From NCBI RefSeq assembly GCF_900111885.1, contig NZ_FOKG01000010.1, positions 186,001 to 250,000 on the forward strand: a stretch of 64,000 nucleotides of DNA. The letters run 5' to 3'. A program made the translations under genes and the position numbers. Of this stretch, positions 33,119 to 42,101 are shown piece by piece. Within the stretch, counting starts at the first letter, position 1. Each line of letters begins with the position of its first letter. The notes beneath the pieces were generated by a model. That model was not told the DNA's origin, did no database searches, and saw only the letters and a list, made by a program, of their open reading frames with translations. The stretch comes from Amycolatopsis marina (GTDB lineage Bacteria; Actinomycetota; Actinomycetes; Mycobacteriales; Pseudonocardiaceae).

Positions 33119-33592
33119 GTGAACAAGACACGACGACCCCGCGTCGTGATGATGTGCGGGCCAGGTGGTGCCGGCAAGACTACCTACGCCAAGGGCCTGG
33201 AGCGCGAGGGCTGGACGCGTTTGTCGTTCGAGGTGGAGTTCTGGGATCGCGGAATCACGACGATGCCCTCCGCCGAAGTGGTCGCCGAGGTGGCGACAGA
33301 CCTGAAGGCGCGTTTGCTGCGCCATGTCGCGGCGGGGAACGATGTCGTGCTCGACTTCGGATTCTGGTTCCGGCGACAACGCGATGAGTTCCGCGCACTG
33401 CTCGCACCGCAGGGCATCCTGCCGGAAACTGTTTACATCGCGACGAGTCTTGAGACCATCCTGAGCCGGGTCGGTGACCGACACGGCAGGCGGGCGGACG
33501 ATTGGCCGCTCACCGAGCAGACGGCGACGGAGTACTTCGAGCGGTTCGAGCCGCCGACGCCCGAGGAGGGGCCGCTCGAGGTGGTCCGCTAG
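33119..33592 (+). CDS. P-loop kinase, zeta-toxin-like AAA family
   Basis: About 157 residues from the GTG at 33119; an in-frame ATG further upstream (33056) would add 21 residues taken from IS-flank DNA. Walker A is seen in VVMMCGPGGAGKTTYAKGLE, then a region RLSFEVEFWDRGI and VVLDFGFWFRRQRDEFRALL, a Walker B-like segment. This is the small-molecule/nucleotide kinase type often annotated as AAA ATPase or zeta toxin. No antitoxin gene is visible next to it. It sits exactly between two IS5 remnants and so may have been brought in by transposition. Confidence 0.75.
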   Translation: MNKTRRPRVVMMCGPGGAGKTTYAKGLEREGWTRLSFEVEFWDRGITTMPSAEVVAEVATDLKARLLRHVAAGNDVVLDFGFWFRRQRDEFRALLAPQGILPETVYIATSLETILSRVGDRHGRRADDWPLTEQTATEYFERFEPPTPEEGPLEVVR

Positions 33593-33778
33593 GCCGCGTG
33601 AATCAAGTCGGTCTCGATCCAGATCAGCGTGGCGGCGAGGGTGATCGCGGCACGGTGGGCGCGGGCGGTTTTGTCTGAGCGCATCGTAATGCCTCACCAT
33701 TGCTTGAGCTTGTTGATGCAACGCTCGACGACGTTGCGGCCCTTGTAGCGCTCTACCAAGTCCGCTGTCGGCAAACGG
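33590..33778 (-). mobile_element. IS5-type transposase remnant, copy 2 (frameshifted C-terminus)
   Basis: The minus strand carries DLVERYKGRNVVERCINKLK with QW and a stop, the conserved C-terminal R-N-x-VER-x-x-N-LKQW of IS5-family DDE transposases. After this frame shift it continues as SDKTARAHRAAITLAATLIW and IETDLIHAA to a stop at 33590. No N-terminal catalytic part is present. Upstream (33779-33933) lie palindromes d/e and the 71-bp repeat instead of transposase sequence. Confidence 0.75.
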
Positions 33779-33830
33779 TCACTCTGGTTCGATGAGCGGT
33801 ACAAGGCAAGCAGTTTCTCCCGCACGTCAA

Positions 33831-33850
33831 GCACTTTCCCGGGAAAGTGT
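33831..33850. repeat. Intergenic palindrome family, copy d
   Basis: GCACTTTCCCGGGAAAGTGT, a palindrome with one mismatch at the outer end. It is paired with copy e 13 bases on. Confidence 0.75.
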
Positions 33851-33862
33851 CGTGAGTGGACC

Positions 33863-33933
33863 CGCACTTTCCCGGGAAAGTGCGGTTGGGGGTAGTTGGC
33901 GGTGGTGGTGATCTTGCTTGGTGGTACTTGCAG
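33863..33933. repeat. 71-bp intergenic repeat, copy 2 (begins with palindrome copy e)
   Basis: The first 22 bases (33863-33884) are the perfect palindrome CGCACTTTCCC / GGGAAAGTGCG. The whole 71 bases match 4320-4390 at 66 positions without gaps. It lies between the IS5 remnant and the NAT gene stop. Confidence 0.8.
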
Positions 33934-33962
33934 GCGTTCCATCCCTGAATCCGGCCTCGGGT

Positions 33963-34811
33963 TCAGTGGCTTTCGGCGGGGTCGGGGTACAGCTGAAGGA
34001 GTGCGTCCAGTTCGGCTGGATCGAGCACGATGTCCAGCTCGCGCAGGGTGGCAGCTAACTGCTCAGGTGGCACCCTGCTCTCCTCGGTTCGCCCGTCCGC
34101 GTATTCGGTGATCAGCCGGTTGCCGAGGAGTTTGCGGCTGATCCCGTCGTCGAGTCGCATGACGACGAGCTGACCGGTGAACGGTGAGCGTGGATGTGTG
34201 GCCACGTAGTGGTTGAACACCTCGTAGTCGATCTGGTGTTGCGGGGTGTCGTCGAAGGCGTGCAGCGCACTCCAGCCGTCCGCGGTCTGCTTCTCCAGGC
34301 GCCAGTACCTGCCGTCCCTCGTGAGCCGGTGTTTCCAGCCGCCCTGGTCCACCACTACGCCGTCCCGCAACTGCATGGGCCGCAGCACTCCTGCCCCGAA
34401 CCCCACGTCTACGAGGTGGTCGGCCCCGTCGGCGCGAACCACCAGGTTGAGGTGCGTCTTCGGGCCTGGCTTGTCCGGATTCACCCGGGCAGCCAGCCGG
34501 GTCACCCGGTAGCCGAGGCGTTCGAGTGCTGCGGCGAACAACAGGCCGTGCTCGTAGCAGTAGCCGCCCCGGTCGCGCTGAACGAGTTTGGCGCTGATCG
34601 CCGTGAGCTCGAGTGTGGGACTCGTGCCGAGCAGCGGATCGATGTTCTCGAACGGAATGGTGCGCACGTGCGCCTCGTGCAGGGCCGTCAACGCGGCCGC
34701 GGACGGTTCGGAGCGGGACTGCCCGATGCGGTCGAGGTAGGCGTCGAGGTCGAGCTCGTCCACCCCCCACTCGTCGGATGCGGTTTCGGAATGCTGCGTC
34801 GTCGCGTTCAT
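33963..34811 (-). CDS. nat: Arylamine N-acetyltransferase
   Basis: 282 residues from the ATG at 34811; a TTG seven codons earlier is possible. The Cys-His-Asp triad is seen: Cys85 in RDRGGYCYEHGLLF, His120 in PGPKTHLNLVV, and Asp135 in HLVDVGFGAG. The N-terminal helix bundle contains HVRTIPFENIDPLLG (FEN motif). The enzyme transfers acetyl from acetyl-CoA to arylamines or hydrazines; in mycobacteria NAT sits in the sterol-degradation cluster, but no such genes surround it here. Length is typical (about 275-285). Confidence 0.93.
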   Translation of the reverse strand: MNATTQHSETASDEWGVDELDLDAYLDRIGQSRSEPSAAALTALHEAHVRTIPFENIDPLLGTSPTLELTAISAKLVQRDRGGYCYEHGLLFAAALERLGYRVTRLAARVNPDKPGPKTHLNLVVRADGADHLVDVGFGAGVLRPMQLRDGVVVDQGGWKHRLTRDGRYWRLEKQTADGWSALHAFDDTPQHQIDYEVFNHYVATHPRSPFTGQLVVMRLDDGISRKLLGNRLITEYADGRTEESRVPPEQLAATLRELDIVLDPAELDALLQLYPDPAESH

Positions 34812-34857
34812 ACAACCACTCTGGTACCTCAAGCATGGTAGAGGTCAAGAGTGCGTG

Positions 34858-36150
34858 TCAGCGGTACCGTGTCGCCTTCGTGCACAGGGCGACACAGACG
34901 AGACTGAGCGCGCTCACGCCGCCGAGGTAGATGCTGATCGGCACGCTCGACTGCCACGTCGCGTAGAGCCCCGCGGCGACCGTCGGTGCCAGACCGCCGC
35001 CGAGAATCGAGCCGAGCTGGTAGCCGAGGGACGCGCCGCTGTATCGGACATTGGCCGGGAACAGTTCGGCGAACAGTGCGGCCAGCGGACCGTAGGTGAT
35101 GCCCATGCAGGCGGCGAGGGCAATCAGCGCGGCGAGGATCAGCGCCGGATTCCTGGTGTCGACGAGCGGGAAAAGCACGGTCGCGCAGACGATCTGGCCG
35201 AGGTAGCCGATCAGTAGTACCCGCTCCCTGCCATGGCGGTCGGAAAGTGCCGATGCCCACGGTATGACCAGCAGCCAGGTGAGTGCACCGATGAGCGTGC
35301 AGGTCAGGATCAGGCCGCGCGCGAGGCCCAGGGCCGTAGTGGCGTAGGACAGTAGATACGCCATGAAGATGTAGCCGAGGGTGTTGTTCCCGACGAACGC
35401 GCCAGCAGCGAGCAGCACCTGCTTCGGGCTTTTCGTGAGAACGGTGACGATCGGCAACCGCTCCTGCGACTCGTCCTGCCTCAGTCGCTCGAAATCAGGA
35501 CTTTCGGTGATCCTGAACCGGATGACCAGGCCGATGATCACCATGACAGCGCTCGCGAGGAACGGCACCCGCCAGCCCCAGGCGAGGAATGCCGCGTCAC
35601 TGAGCGATGTGGACACCGCGAGGAAGACGAGATTGGCGAGGATGAGTCCGCCGGGCACGCCCATCTGGGGGAAGCTGCCGTAGAAGCCCTTCTTGTGCCG
35701 TGGCGCGTGTTCGACCGCCATCAGTACGGCGCCACCCCATTCGCCGCCGACCCCGATGCCCTGGAGGAAGCGCAGGGCCACCAGCAGGACGGGGGCGAGC
35801 GCGCCGATCGTCTCGTAGGTGGGCAGCAGGCCGATCCCCGTGGTGGCGACCCCCATCGTCAGCAGGGAGACGACCAGCATCGACCTGCGGCCGACGCGAT
35901 CTCCGAAATGCCCCATGACGATCCCGCCAATCGGCCGGGCGAGGAAGCCGACCGAGAACGTCGCGAAAGCGGCCATCGTGCCTGCGAGGGGGGAGAAGGA
36001 CGGAAAGAAGAGCGGACCGAAAACGATGGCCGCGGCCATGCCGTAGATGAAGTAGTCGTACCACTCGACGGCGGTGCCGACGAAACTCGCCAGTGCGACC
36101 TGCAGTGGACGGACCTTCCGCTGACCCGTGGAGGAGACCGGGGTTCTCGT
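34858..36150 (-). CDS. MFS transporter, metabolite:H+ symporter (MHS) family
   Basis: 430 residues (start at 36150 assumed; 36189 would add 13). About 12 membrane segments. MHS marks are seen: ASFVGTAVEWYDYFIYGMAA at helix 1, FLARPIGGIVMGHFGDRVGR with the R-MFS loop, LQGIGVGGEWGGAVLMAVEH and HAPRHKKGFYGSFPQMGVPG. Relatives import shikimate, benzoate-type acids, betaine or proline with protons. A MarR gene lies directly upstream on the same strand. A motif at 36196-36207 is shared with the MBL/hydroxylase promoter, which links this carrier to that aromatic module. Confidence 0.88.
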   Translation of the reverse strand, partial: TRTPVSSTGQRKVRPLQVALASFVGTAVEWYDYFIYGMAAAIVFGPLFFPSFSPLAGTMAAFATFSVGFLARPIGGIVMGHFGDRVGRRSMLVVSLLTMGVATTGIGLLPTYETIGALAPVLLVALRFLQGIGVGGEWGGAVLMAVEHAPRHKKGFYGSFPQMGVPGGLILANLVFLAVSTSLSDAAFLAWGWRVPFLASAVMVIIGLVIRFRITESPDFERLRQDESQERLPIVTVLTKSPKQVLLAAGAFVGNNTLGYIFMAYLLSYATTALGLARGLILTCTLIGALTWLLVIPWASALSDRHGRERVLLIGYLGQIVCATVLFPLVDTRNPALILAALIALAACMGITYGPLAALFAELFPANVRYSGASLGYQLGSILGGGLAPTVAAGLYATWQSSVPISIYLGGVSALSLVCVALCTKATRYR

Positions 36151-36195
36151 CATCGCTGACTCGCAGACTGCCGAGGCGCCATCGCCCATGTAGTG

Positions 36196-36207
36196 AAGAC
36201 TTTGATT
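36196..36207. promoter_or_regulatory. Shared regulatory motif upstream of the MHS transporter
   Basis: The minus strand reads AATCAAAGTCTT. The promoter region of the divergent MBL/hydroxylase operon has AATCAAAGTATT at 36924-36935 (11 of 12 identical). A shared MarR binding site is the likely explanation. Confidence 0.5.
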
Positions 36208-36270
36208 GAATGGCGGGCAGCGTAAGTGAGGTAGGGCACACCTGGCAAGGGGTGCGCCCGGCCTTGTAGG

Positions 36271-36810
36271 TCAGAAGCGCTTCTTGGGCTCGGCGTCGTC
36301 CGAGCCGTGCATGAGCTTCTCGAGCAGGCCGATGAGGATGGTCTGTTCCGGCTTGGAAAGGGCGCCTGTCCAGGCCTGTTCGCGCTCGTTGTGTGCCTGG
36401 AACGCGCCTGTGATCGCCTTGTGTCCGGCCTCGGTGAGATCGAGCTGCACGGCTCGCCGGTCATGCTCCGCCTGGTGCCGGGACACAAGCTCGTCACGTA
36501 CGAGCGTATTGACCAGTGCCGAAACCGCCGCCCGGCTCATGCCGGAGAGTTCGGCCACCCGCTTCGACTCCAGTGGGCCCGCCAGCCAGAGCACGAACAG
36601 CACCCGGAAACCCGGCCAGCTCCAGCCGTGGGGCCGGTGCACCGCCGACTCGAGGTCGTAGACGAGCGAACTGGTGACCCGGTGCAGCGTCAGCACCAGT
36701 CGCATCGCCGTCGGATCGACGGACGGCAGTTCCCGTGTTGTCCTGGCGACCGCGTAATCCACGAACGACAGGTAGTCGAGCCCGTCGGGGCCTGCCGGCT
36801 GCGTGGTCAT
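36271..36810 (-). CDS. MarR family transcriptional regulator
   Basis: 179 residues. The winged helix is seen: SWPGFRVLFVLWLAGPLESK, RVAELSGMSRAAVSALVNTL, VRDELVSRHQAEHDRRAVQL (wing with DRR) and DLTEAGHKAI. It lies between the MHS transporter (same strand) and the MBL/MhpA operon (divergent). It probably represses both until an aromatic acid or its CoA/hydroxylated product binds. Length is slightly above typical, with a 35-residue N-terminal helix. Confidence 0.9.
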   Translation of the reverse strand: MTTQPAGPDGLDYLSFVDYAVARTTRELPSVDPTAMRLVLTLHRVTSSLVYDLESAVHRPHGWSWPGFRVLFVLWLAGPLESKRVAELSGMSRAAVSALVNTLVRDELVSRHQAEHDRRAVQLDLTEAGHKAITGAFQAHNEREQAWTGALSKPEQTILIGLLEKLMHGSDDAEPKKRF

Positions 36811-36920
36811 CGGCCCAGCGTATGCGCACCGGCACCGGATTCCTCGGTGCCCCTGGTCTGCGCGCGTGGTGACGGAGGGGTTTCCGTTGTGCTGTGATGG
36901 GGGTTACTCTGCGAAGAGGA

Positions 36921-36938
36921 TATAATCAAAGTATTGAT
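36921..36938 (+). promoter_or_regulatory. Promoter -10 TATAAT overlapped by an ATCAA-N4-TTGAT palindrome
   Basis: TATAAT (36921-36926) is a perfect -10 box and stands out in this high-GC DNA. A palindrome ATCAA-AGTA-TTGAT (36925-36938) overlaps its end, so a bound repressor would block polymerase. It is placed 9-18 bases before the MBL-fold start codon. No clear -35 was found. Confidence 0.65.
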
Positions 36939-36946
36939 CAAATGGG

Positions 36947-37921
36947 GTGTTGGCGTTGACTCAGAAGGCATTCGCGTCGTCGGCGGACCTGGGGGAGAAG
37001 ACGCAGTCCCTGGAGGTGCTGGCCGACGGTGTCTATGCACTGACCGCGGAAGGTGACCCGAATGTCGGCGCCATCGAGGGGGAGGACTTTCTGGTCTGCT
37101 TCGAGGCCCTCGCGACGCCGGTGGCTGCCGGAGAATGGCTGGCGCGGTTGCGCGAGCACACCGACAAACCGATCCGTTATCTCGTGCTGTCGCACTACCA
37201 CGCGGTCCGGGTGCTGGGGGCGTCGGCGTTCGACGCCGAGGTGATCTTGGCGCACGAGAACACCAGGGCGCTGATCGCCGAGCGCGGCAAGGAGGACTGG
37301 GAGAGCGAGTTCGGGCGGATGCCGCGGCTGGCGAAGCAGGCTGAATCCGTCCCCGGGCTCACCTGGCCGACCATGACCTTCTCGGACCGGCTCACGATCG
37401 ATCTCGGCGGCGACCGTGGGGACCTCGTGCTGCGGTACTGCGGCAGGGGGCACACCGAGGGGGACATCGTCGCCTGGCTGCCGCGGACGCGGATTCTCTT
37501 CGCCGGCGACCTGGTGGAGGCGGAGGCCGCTCTCTACACCGGGGACGCGTTCCATCACGACTGGGCTTCGTCCACCCTGGACATGGTGCGGGCGTTCGAG
37601 GCCGAACAGCTCGTGGGGGGACGTGGTGCCGTCAGCCGCGGGCGGGGTGCCGTCGACGCCGCGGTCGAGCAGACCCGGCACTTTCTGCACGTGATGATCC
37701 GCGAGGTCGGCGCCGTCCACCGGGCAGGCGGCACGCTGAAGGAGGCCTTCGAAGCCACACACAGCGCGCTGTCCGGGACATACGGCCACTGGCCGATCTT
37801 CGAGCACTGCCTGCCGTTTGACGTGTCCCGGCTCTGGGACGAGCTGTCCGGCATCGAGCGCCCGGTCATCTGGACCGCCGCGCGGGACCGTGAGGTCTGG
37901 GACCAGCTGCAGGGCGGGTGA
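36947..37921 (+). CDS. Metallo-beta-lactamase-fold protein with altered metal motif
   Basis: 324 residues from the GTG at 36947; a TTG at 36956 has better spacing to GGGGTG and may be the true start. The MBL fold is seen, but the usual HxHxDH reads SHYHAVRVLGA, with Asp and the third His replaced by Val and Arg. The later ligands RGHTEGDIVAW and ILFAGDLVEAE are kept. That predicts at most one normal metal site. Such MBL proteins occur in aromatic catabolic operons, and here it is 7 bases ahead of an MhpA-like hydroxylase. Its reaction (perhaps ester or lactone hydrolysis) is inferred only. Confidence 0.8.
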   Translation: MLALTQKAFASSADLGEKTQSLEVLADGVYALTAEGDPNVGAIEGEDFLVCFEALATPVAAGEWLARLREHTDKPIRYLVLSHYHAVRVLGASAFDAEVILAHENTRALIAERGKEDWESEFGRMPRLAKQAESVPGLTWPTMTFSDRLTIDLGGDRGDLVLRYCGRGHTEGDIVAWLPRTRILFAGDLVEAEAALYTGDAFHHDWASSTLDMVRAFEAEQLVGGRGAVSRGRGAVDAAVEQTRHFLHVMIREVGAVHRAGGTLKEAFEATHSALSGTYGHWPIFEHCLPFDVSRLWDELSGIERPVIWTAARDREVWDQLQGG

Positions 37922-37928
37922 GCCACTG

Positions 37929-39611
37929 ATGGACAGGCGGTTGAACGCGGATCGCCGCGTCGCGGTGGTCGGCAACGGGCCGGTCGGGCAGACCACGGCG
38001 CTACTGCTCGCGCGCTGGGGCGTGCCCGTCGTGCTGCTGGACGCCCGTGCGGCACGGGACACGATCGGGTCGAAGGCCATCTGCCAGCAGCGGGATGTCC
38101 TCGACGTGTGGGAGTCGGTCGGCGCGGGGCGCCGGATCGCGGACGAGGGGGTCACCTGGACAACGGCACGCACCTTCTACCGCGATGAGGAACTGTTCGC
38201 CTACTCGCTACCGGATCCGGGCCGCTCGGCCTTTCCGCCGTTCGTGAACGTCTCGCAGGCCCGGACCGAGGAGATCCTCGACGAGCGGATCGCGGATCAG
38301 CCCCTGATCGACGTGCGGTGGGGTCATCGGGTGACCGCACTCGACCAGCGGGCCGACGGCGTGGTCTTCTCGTGCGCGACGACAGCGGGCTCCGTCGACA
38401 TCGAGGCCGCCTACGCGGTGGCGTGTGCCGGCGCCAGGGGCGAGGACATCCGGCGCATGCTCGGAGTCGGTTTCGCCGGGCAGTCCTTCGACGACCGGTT
38501 CCTGATCTGCGACATCGAGGCTGATCTGCCCGGCTGGGCGCACGAGCGGCGGTTCTACTTCGATCCGCGATGGAACCCGGGGAGGCAGGTGCTGATCCAC
38601 CCCTGCCCCGAATCGAGGTTCCGCATCGACTGGCAGGTCGCGGGTGACTTCGACCTCGACGAGGAGGAGGCCTGCGGCGCCCTGGACGCGCGCATCCGTG
38701 CGATCGTCGGTGAATTGCCCTACGCGATCGTCTGGAAGACGGTCTACCGCTTTCACTCCCGTCTCGTTGACCGGATGCGCGTCGGCCGGGTGCTGCTCGC
38801 CGGGGACTGCGCGCATCTGGTGTCCCCGTTCGGCGCGCGCGGGCTCAACAGCGGCGTCGGGGACGCGGAGAACGCGGCCTGGAAGCTGGCCTTCGTGCTG
38901 CACGGCTGGGCGGGGGAGGAGTTGCTGGAGAGTTACCACGACGAGCGGCACGCCGCGGCGAAGGAAAACCTGGACGTCACCACGGCGACCATGGAGTTCC
39001 TGGTGCCGCACGACGACAAGCACCGGCGGCGGCGGGTCGACGTTCTCACTCGCGCGGGCACTGATCCCTCCGTGCGGTCCCAAGTGGACTCCGGCAGGCT
39101 CGCCGAACCGTTCTGGTACGTGGACTCGCCCTTGACAACGCCCGATCCGAGCCGGCCGTTCGCGGGCAGGCCACCGCGCGGTTCCGTCCCGGCGCCGGCC
39201 CCCGGAGTGCTGGCACCCGACGTGCCGGTCCCGATCGCGGGGCCCACGTGCCGCAGGTTCCGCGAGATCGCCCGCGACGGCTTCCTGCTGCTCGCGGCAC
39301 CTCGCGTGGATCTGTGCGCGGTGCGTGCGGCGGCACGGCGAGCGGGCACCGGTCCGATCCGGGTTCTGGAGCTGGCCGGGATCGACGCCGGCGGAGCGCT
39401 GACCGAGGTGCTCGGAGCACGCGAGGACGAACTGTGGGTGCTCCGGCCGGACGCGTACGTCGCGGCGGTGCTCACCGCGCCCGGCGCGGCGGAGGTGCTG
39501 CACGCCCTGCGGCGCGCACACGGTGGATCCGGACCGCAGGTGATCAGGCGGACCTCTCCTGGCCGTCGCCGTGGCGCCCAGGCCGCTGTCGCGGCACCAG
39601 AGTGGGGTTGA
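37929..39611 (+). CDS. FAD-dependent hydroxylase, MhpA-like (3-(3-hydroxyphenyl)propionate hydroxylase family)
   Basis: 560 residues, seven bases after the MBL gene. FAD motifs: [20 protein letters not shown] at the N-terminus, and [20 protein letters not shown] followed by [22 protein letters not shown]-terminal thioredoxin-like domain (about residues 400-540) is typical of phenol/MhpA-type enzymes. They insert one oxygen into an aromatic ring using NAD(P)H. With the MBL protein, MarR and MHS importer this forms a small aromatic-acid uptake and hydroxylation module, but no ring-cleavage dioxygenase is in the window. Its 3' end overlaps the convergent clpX by 68 bases. Confidence 0.88.
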   Translation: MDRRLNADRRVAVVGNGPVGQTTALLLARWGVPVVLLDARAARDTIGSKAICQQRDVLDVWESVGAGRRIADEGVTWTTARTFYRDEELFAYSLPDPGRSAFPPFVNVSQARTEEILDERIADQPLIDVRWGHRVTALDQRADGVVFSCATTAGSVDIEAAYAVACAGARGEDIRRMLGVGFAGQSFDDRFLICDIEADLPGWAHERRFYFDPRWNPGRQVLIHPCPESRFRIDWQVAGDFDLDEEEACGALDARIRAIVGELPYAIVWKTVYRFHSRLVDRMRVGRVLLAGDCAHLVSPFGARGLNSGVGDAENAAWKLAFVLHGWAGEELLESYHDERHAAAKENLDVTTATMEFLVPHDDKHRRRRVDVLTRAGTDPSVRSQVDSGRLAEPFWYVDSPLTTPDPSRPFAGRPPRGSVPAPAPGVLAPDVPVPIAGPTCRRFREIARDGFLLLAAPRVDLCAVRAAARRAGTGPIRVLELAGIDAGGALTEVLGAREDELWVLRPDAYVAAVLTAPGAAEVLHALRRAHGGSGPQVIRRTSPGRRRGAQAAVAAPEWG

Positions 39612-40839
39612 CGTTGTCGAGCACGGTGTCCCGGTCGATCACCACCGAAGCCACGTCGTCGCGACTCGGTACCTCGTACATCGTGTTCAGGAGGACCTCT
39701 TCGAGAATCGCACGCAGTGCCCGCGCACCGGTTCCGCGCAGTAGTGACTGCTCGGCGATCGCGGCGATCGCGCCCGAGGTGAACTCGAGTTCGACGTCGT
39801 CGAGCTGGAACAGCTTCTGGTACTGCTTGATCAGCGCGTTGCGCGGCTCGGTCAGGATGCGCACCAGCGCCGCCCGGTCGAGTGGAGCGAGGGTGGACAC
39901 CACGGGCAGCCGGCCGGCGAGTTCCGGGATCAGTCCGAAGTGCAGCAGGTCCTCGGGGCGGACATCGGCGACGGAGGGCGCCGTCTTGCACTCCCGCGGT
40001 CGGCCGTCTCCGGAACCGAAGCCGAATCCGTTGTCTCCGCATCGCTGCTGAACGATTCTTTCCAGTCCCGCGAACGCGCCACCGACGATGAACAGCACGT
40101 TGCCGGTGTCGAGCTGGACGAACTCCTGGTGCGGATGTTTGCGCCCACCCTGTGGCGGCACGTTCACGACCGCCCCCTCCAGAATCTTCAGCAGTGCCTG
40201 CTGGACCCCTTCACCGGAAACGTCGCGGGCTGTCGACGGGTTTTCGCTCGTGCGGGCGATCTTGTCGATCTCGTCGAGGTAGACGATCCCGGACTCCGCC
40301 CGCGTGACGTCGTGGTCGGCGGCGCGCAGCAACGCGAGCAGGATGCTCTCCACATCCTCGCCGACATAGCCCGCCTGGGTGAGTGCCGTGGCGTCGGCGA
40401 CGGCGAACGGGACGTCGAGGATCCGGGCGAGGGTCTGGGCGAGGTAGGTCTTGCCGCTGCCGGTAGGGCCGATCAGCAGAATGTTGGACTTGCCGAGCTC
40501 GACCGGTTCGTCGTCGGTCCTGTGTCGCCCCGCTGTCTGCTTCGCCCGAAGGATTCGCTTGTAGTGGTTGTAGACCGCGACGCACAGCGTGCGCTTGGTG
40601 TCCTCCTGCCCGACGACGTAGCGCTCGAGCGACTCGAAAATGTCCCTCGGCTTCGGCAGCTGCCGGGGTTCGCCGGAAGAGGACGGATCGGGCTCGTCGT
40701 GGATGAGTTCGTTGCACTGCTCGACGCACTCATCGCAGATGTGCACCGTGGATGGCCCCGCGATGAGCCTGCGCACCTGCTTCCGCGTCTTCGCGCAGAA
40801 CGAGCACCGGAGTTGGTTGTCACCAGCGTGGTGCTGCAC
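39544..40839 (-). CDS. clpX: ClpX-type AAA+ unfoldase, accessory paralogue
   Basis: 431 residues from a GTG at 40839, about nine bases after GAGGAGA. N-terminal zinc-binding domain [10 protein letters not shown] and [10 protein letters not shown]; Walker [21 protein letters not shown]; pore-1 loop [13 protein letters not shown]; Walker [18 protein letters not shown] loop [15 protein letters not shown]; sensor 2 [13 protein letters not shown]. The ClpP-docking loop, IGF in most ClpX, reads NGFGFG here, so Ile is replaced by Phe. The normal neighbours clpP and tig are absent, and the gene faces a TetR-type regulator. It is most likely a second ClpX, either with its own ClpP partner or acting as an unfoldase. 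Confidence 0.88.
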   Translation of the reverse strand: MQHHAGDNQLRCSFCAKTRKQVRRLIAGPSTVHICDECVEQCNELIHDEPDPSSSGEPRQLPKPRDIFESLERYVVGQEDTKRTLCVAVYNHYKRILRAKQTAGRHRTDDEPVELGKSNILLIGPTGSGKTYLAQTLARILDVPFAVADATALTQAGYVGEDVESILLALLRAADHDVTRAESGIVYLDEIDKIARTSENPSTARDVSGEGVQQALLKILEGAVVNVPPQGGRKHPHQEFVQLDTGNVLFIVGGAFAGLERIVQQRCGDNGFGFGSGDGRPRECKTAPSVADVRPEDLLHFGLIPELAGRLPVVSTLAPLDRAALVRILTEPRNALIKQYQKLFQLDDVELEFTSGAIAAIAEQSLLRGTGARALRAILEEVLLNTMYEVPSRDDVASVVIDRDTVLDNVNPTLVPRQRPGRHGDGQERSA

Positions 40840-40878
40840 GTCGGCACGTCTCCTCAATCGAATGGACCGCGGGCAATT

Positions 40879-40910
40879 CAGATGTTCTTTCCAGATGATA
40901 TGAACATCTG
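40879..40910. promoter_or_regulatory. Operator-like inverted repeat between clpX and tetR
   Basis: CAGATGTTC (40879-40887) and GAACATCTG (40902-40910) are perfect 9-base arms with a 14-base AT-rich spacer. It sits in the divergent gap, 40 bases from the clpX start and 57 from the tetR start, so the TetR-type protein may control both genes through it. Confidence 0.7.
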
Positions 40911-40966
40911 CATGGTCAAGGTATCTTGATTCGGCACGAGCTGCAACGACAGTGGCGGGAGGACGC

Positions 40967-42079
40967 GTGGTCCGGCTCAGCAGGGCGGAGACGCAGGAGC
41001 GCAATCGCACCAAGGTGCTGTCCGCGGCCAGGGACGAGTTCGCCGAGCGGGGCTTTCGCGAGGCAAAGATCGATGTGATCGCCGAGCGAGCCGAGCTCAC
41101 CCGCGGCGCGGTCTACTCCAACTTCCCGGGTAAGCGTGCGCTGTACTTCGCGGTGCTGGCTGATCTCGCCGAGCAATGGACGGCGCCGGTGCGGGCGGAA
41201 CCCGGCCGGACCGCCCGCGCGGCGCTGGGCGCGCTCTCGCGAACGTGGATGGCGCGGCTCTCGCTCGACGACCTGGACGAACGGCACGGTGCGGGACGGC
41301 TCGGGTCGGAACTGATGTCCGAGATTCTCGCCGACGAGCGGTTCCGGCGGTCGTTCACACAGTTGATGAAGCTGGACGCGTTGCTGCTGGCGCTGGCGCT
41401 GGAGCAGTTGCGGCCGTCCGAGACGTCGCCAGACGGGCCGCCCGCGCGCCTGGGCAGACTGGCCGAGACGGTGCTGACGAACCTGCACGGCGCGAGCCAG
41501 CTGGCCGCCGCCGCTCCTGGCTTCATCGAGCCGTTCGACGTCGTCGGTGCCTGCGAACAGCTGGCAGGGCTTGCGCTCAACGACTGGTGGGCGCCCCCGC
41601 CGGTGGTTCCCCAAACCGTGGTGCTGGATCGGCACTGGTCCCCGCCTCCCGCGCTCGACGTGGTTCGGCGCGAGCCCGCGCACCTGACCGGGGGCGGTGT
41701 GGTGACTGTTCTCGGGCTGAACCGGCTGGCCGCGGCCGAGCAGGCGATTCGCGCCGCGCCCCGGGGATCGGCGGTGACCGTGGGCCTGGTGACGAGCGAC
41801 CGGGATGAACTCGCGCCCCTGGCCCGGTTGGTGATCGCCGATCTCGCGAGCTGCCTGCGCCAGGCCTTCCCCCGGTCGGCGTGGCCGCGCCTGCAGATCG
41901 TCTGTGACGAGAAGGGAGTCCTCGCGGCCGCGGCAGGCGTCGGGGCGATCAGCGACGAGACCGAGGTCGCGGTGCGGATCGAGGGCGGCAGACTCGTCGC
42001 CGCCGCCGAGGGGCCCGGCGCCGGTCATGCCGTAGCGGCCTCCACTGTGGACTCGCGGCCTTCGGTGACGAGTCACTAG
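40967..42079 (+). CDS. TetR family regulator fused to a peroxiredoxin/thioredoxin-like domain
   Basis: About 370 residues from the GTG at 40967, four bases after GGGAGG; a GTG at 40952 is also in frame. TetR HTH in the first 60 residues: [50 protein letters not shown] TetR ligand domain follows. From about residue 230 the sequence ([60 protein letters not shown]) resembles the AhpC/TSA fold with a lone Cys. This gives a total length almost twice normal TetR. Divergent clpX suggests stress-linked control. The fold assignment of the C-terminus is inference. Confidence 0.75.
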   Translation: MVRLSRAETQERNRTKVLSAARDEFAERGFREAKIDVIAERAELTRGAVYSNFPGKRALYFAVLADLAEQWTAPVRAEPGRTARAALGALSRTWMARLSLDDLDERHGAGRLGSELMSEILADERFRRSFTQLMKLDALLLALALEQLRPSETSPDGPPARLGRLAETVLTNLHGASQLAAAAPGFIEPFDVVGACEQLAGLALNDWWAPPPVVPQTVVLDRHWSPPPALDVVRREPAHLTGGGVVTVLGLNRLAAAEQAIRAAPRGSAVTVGLVTSDRDELAPLARLVIADLASCLRQAFPRSAWPRLQIVCDEKGVLAAAAGVGAISDETEVAVRIEGGRLVAAAEGPGAGHAVAASTVDSRPSVTSH

Positions 42080-42101
42080 TTCAGGGCGAGCCCTCTGGCT
42101 G

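Noticed and set aside
39544-42079. Housekeeping clpP-clpX operon
   Set aside because: No clpP or trigger factor gene flanks it, and the docking loop is altered, so I treat it as a paralogue; the rest of the genome is needed to be sure.
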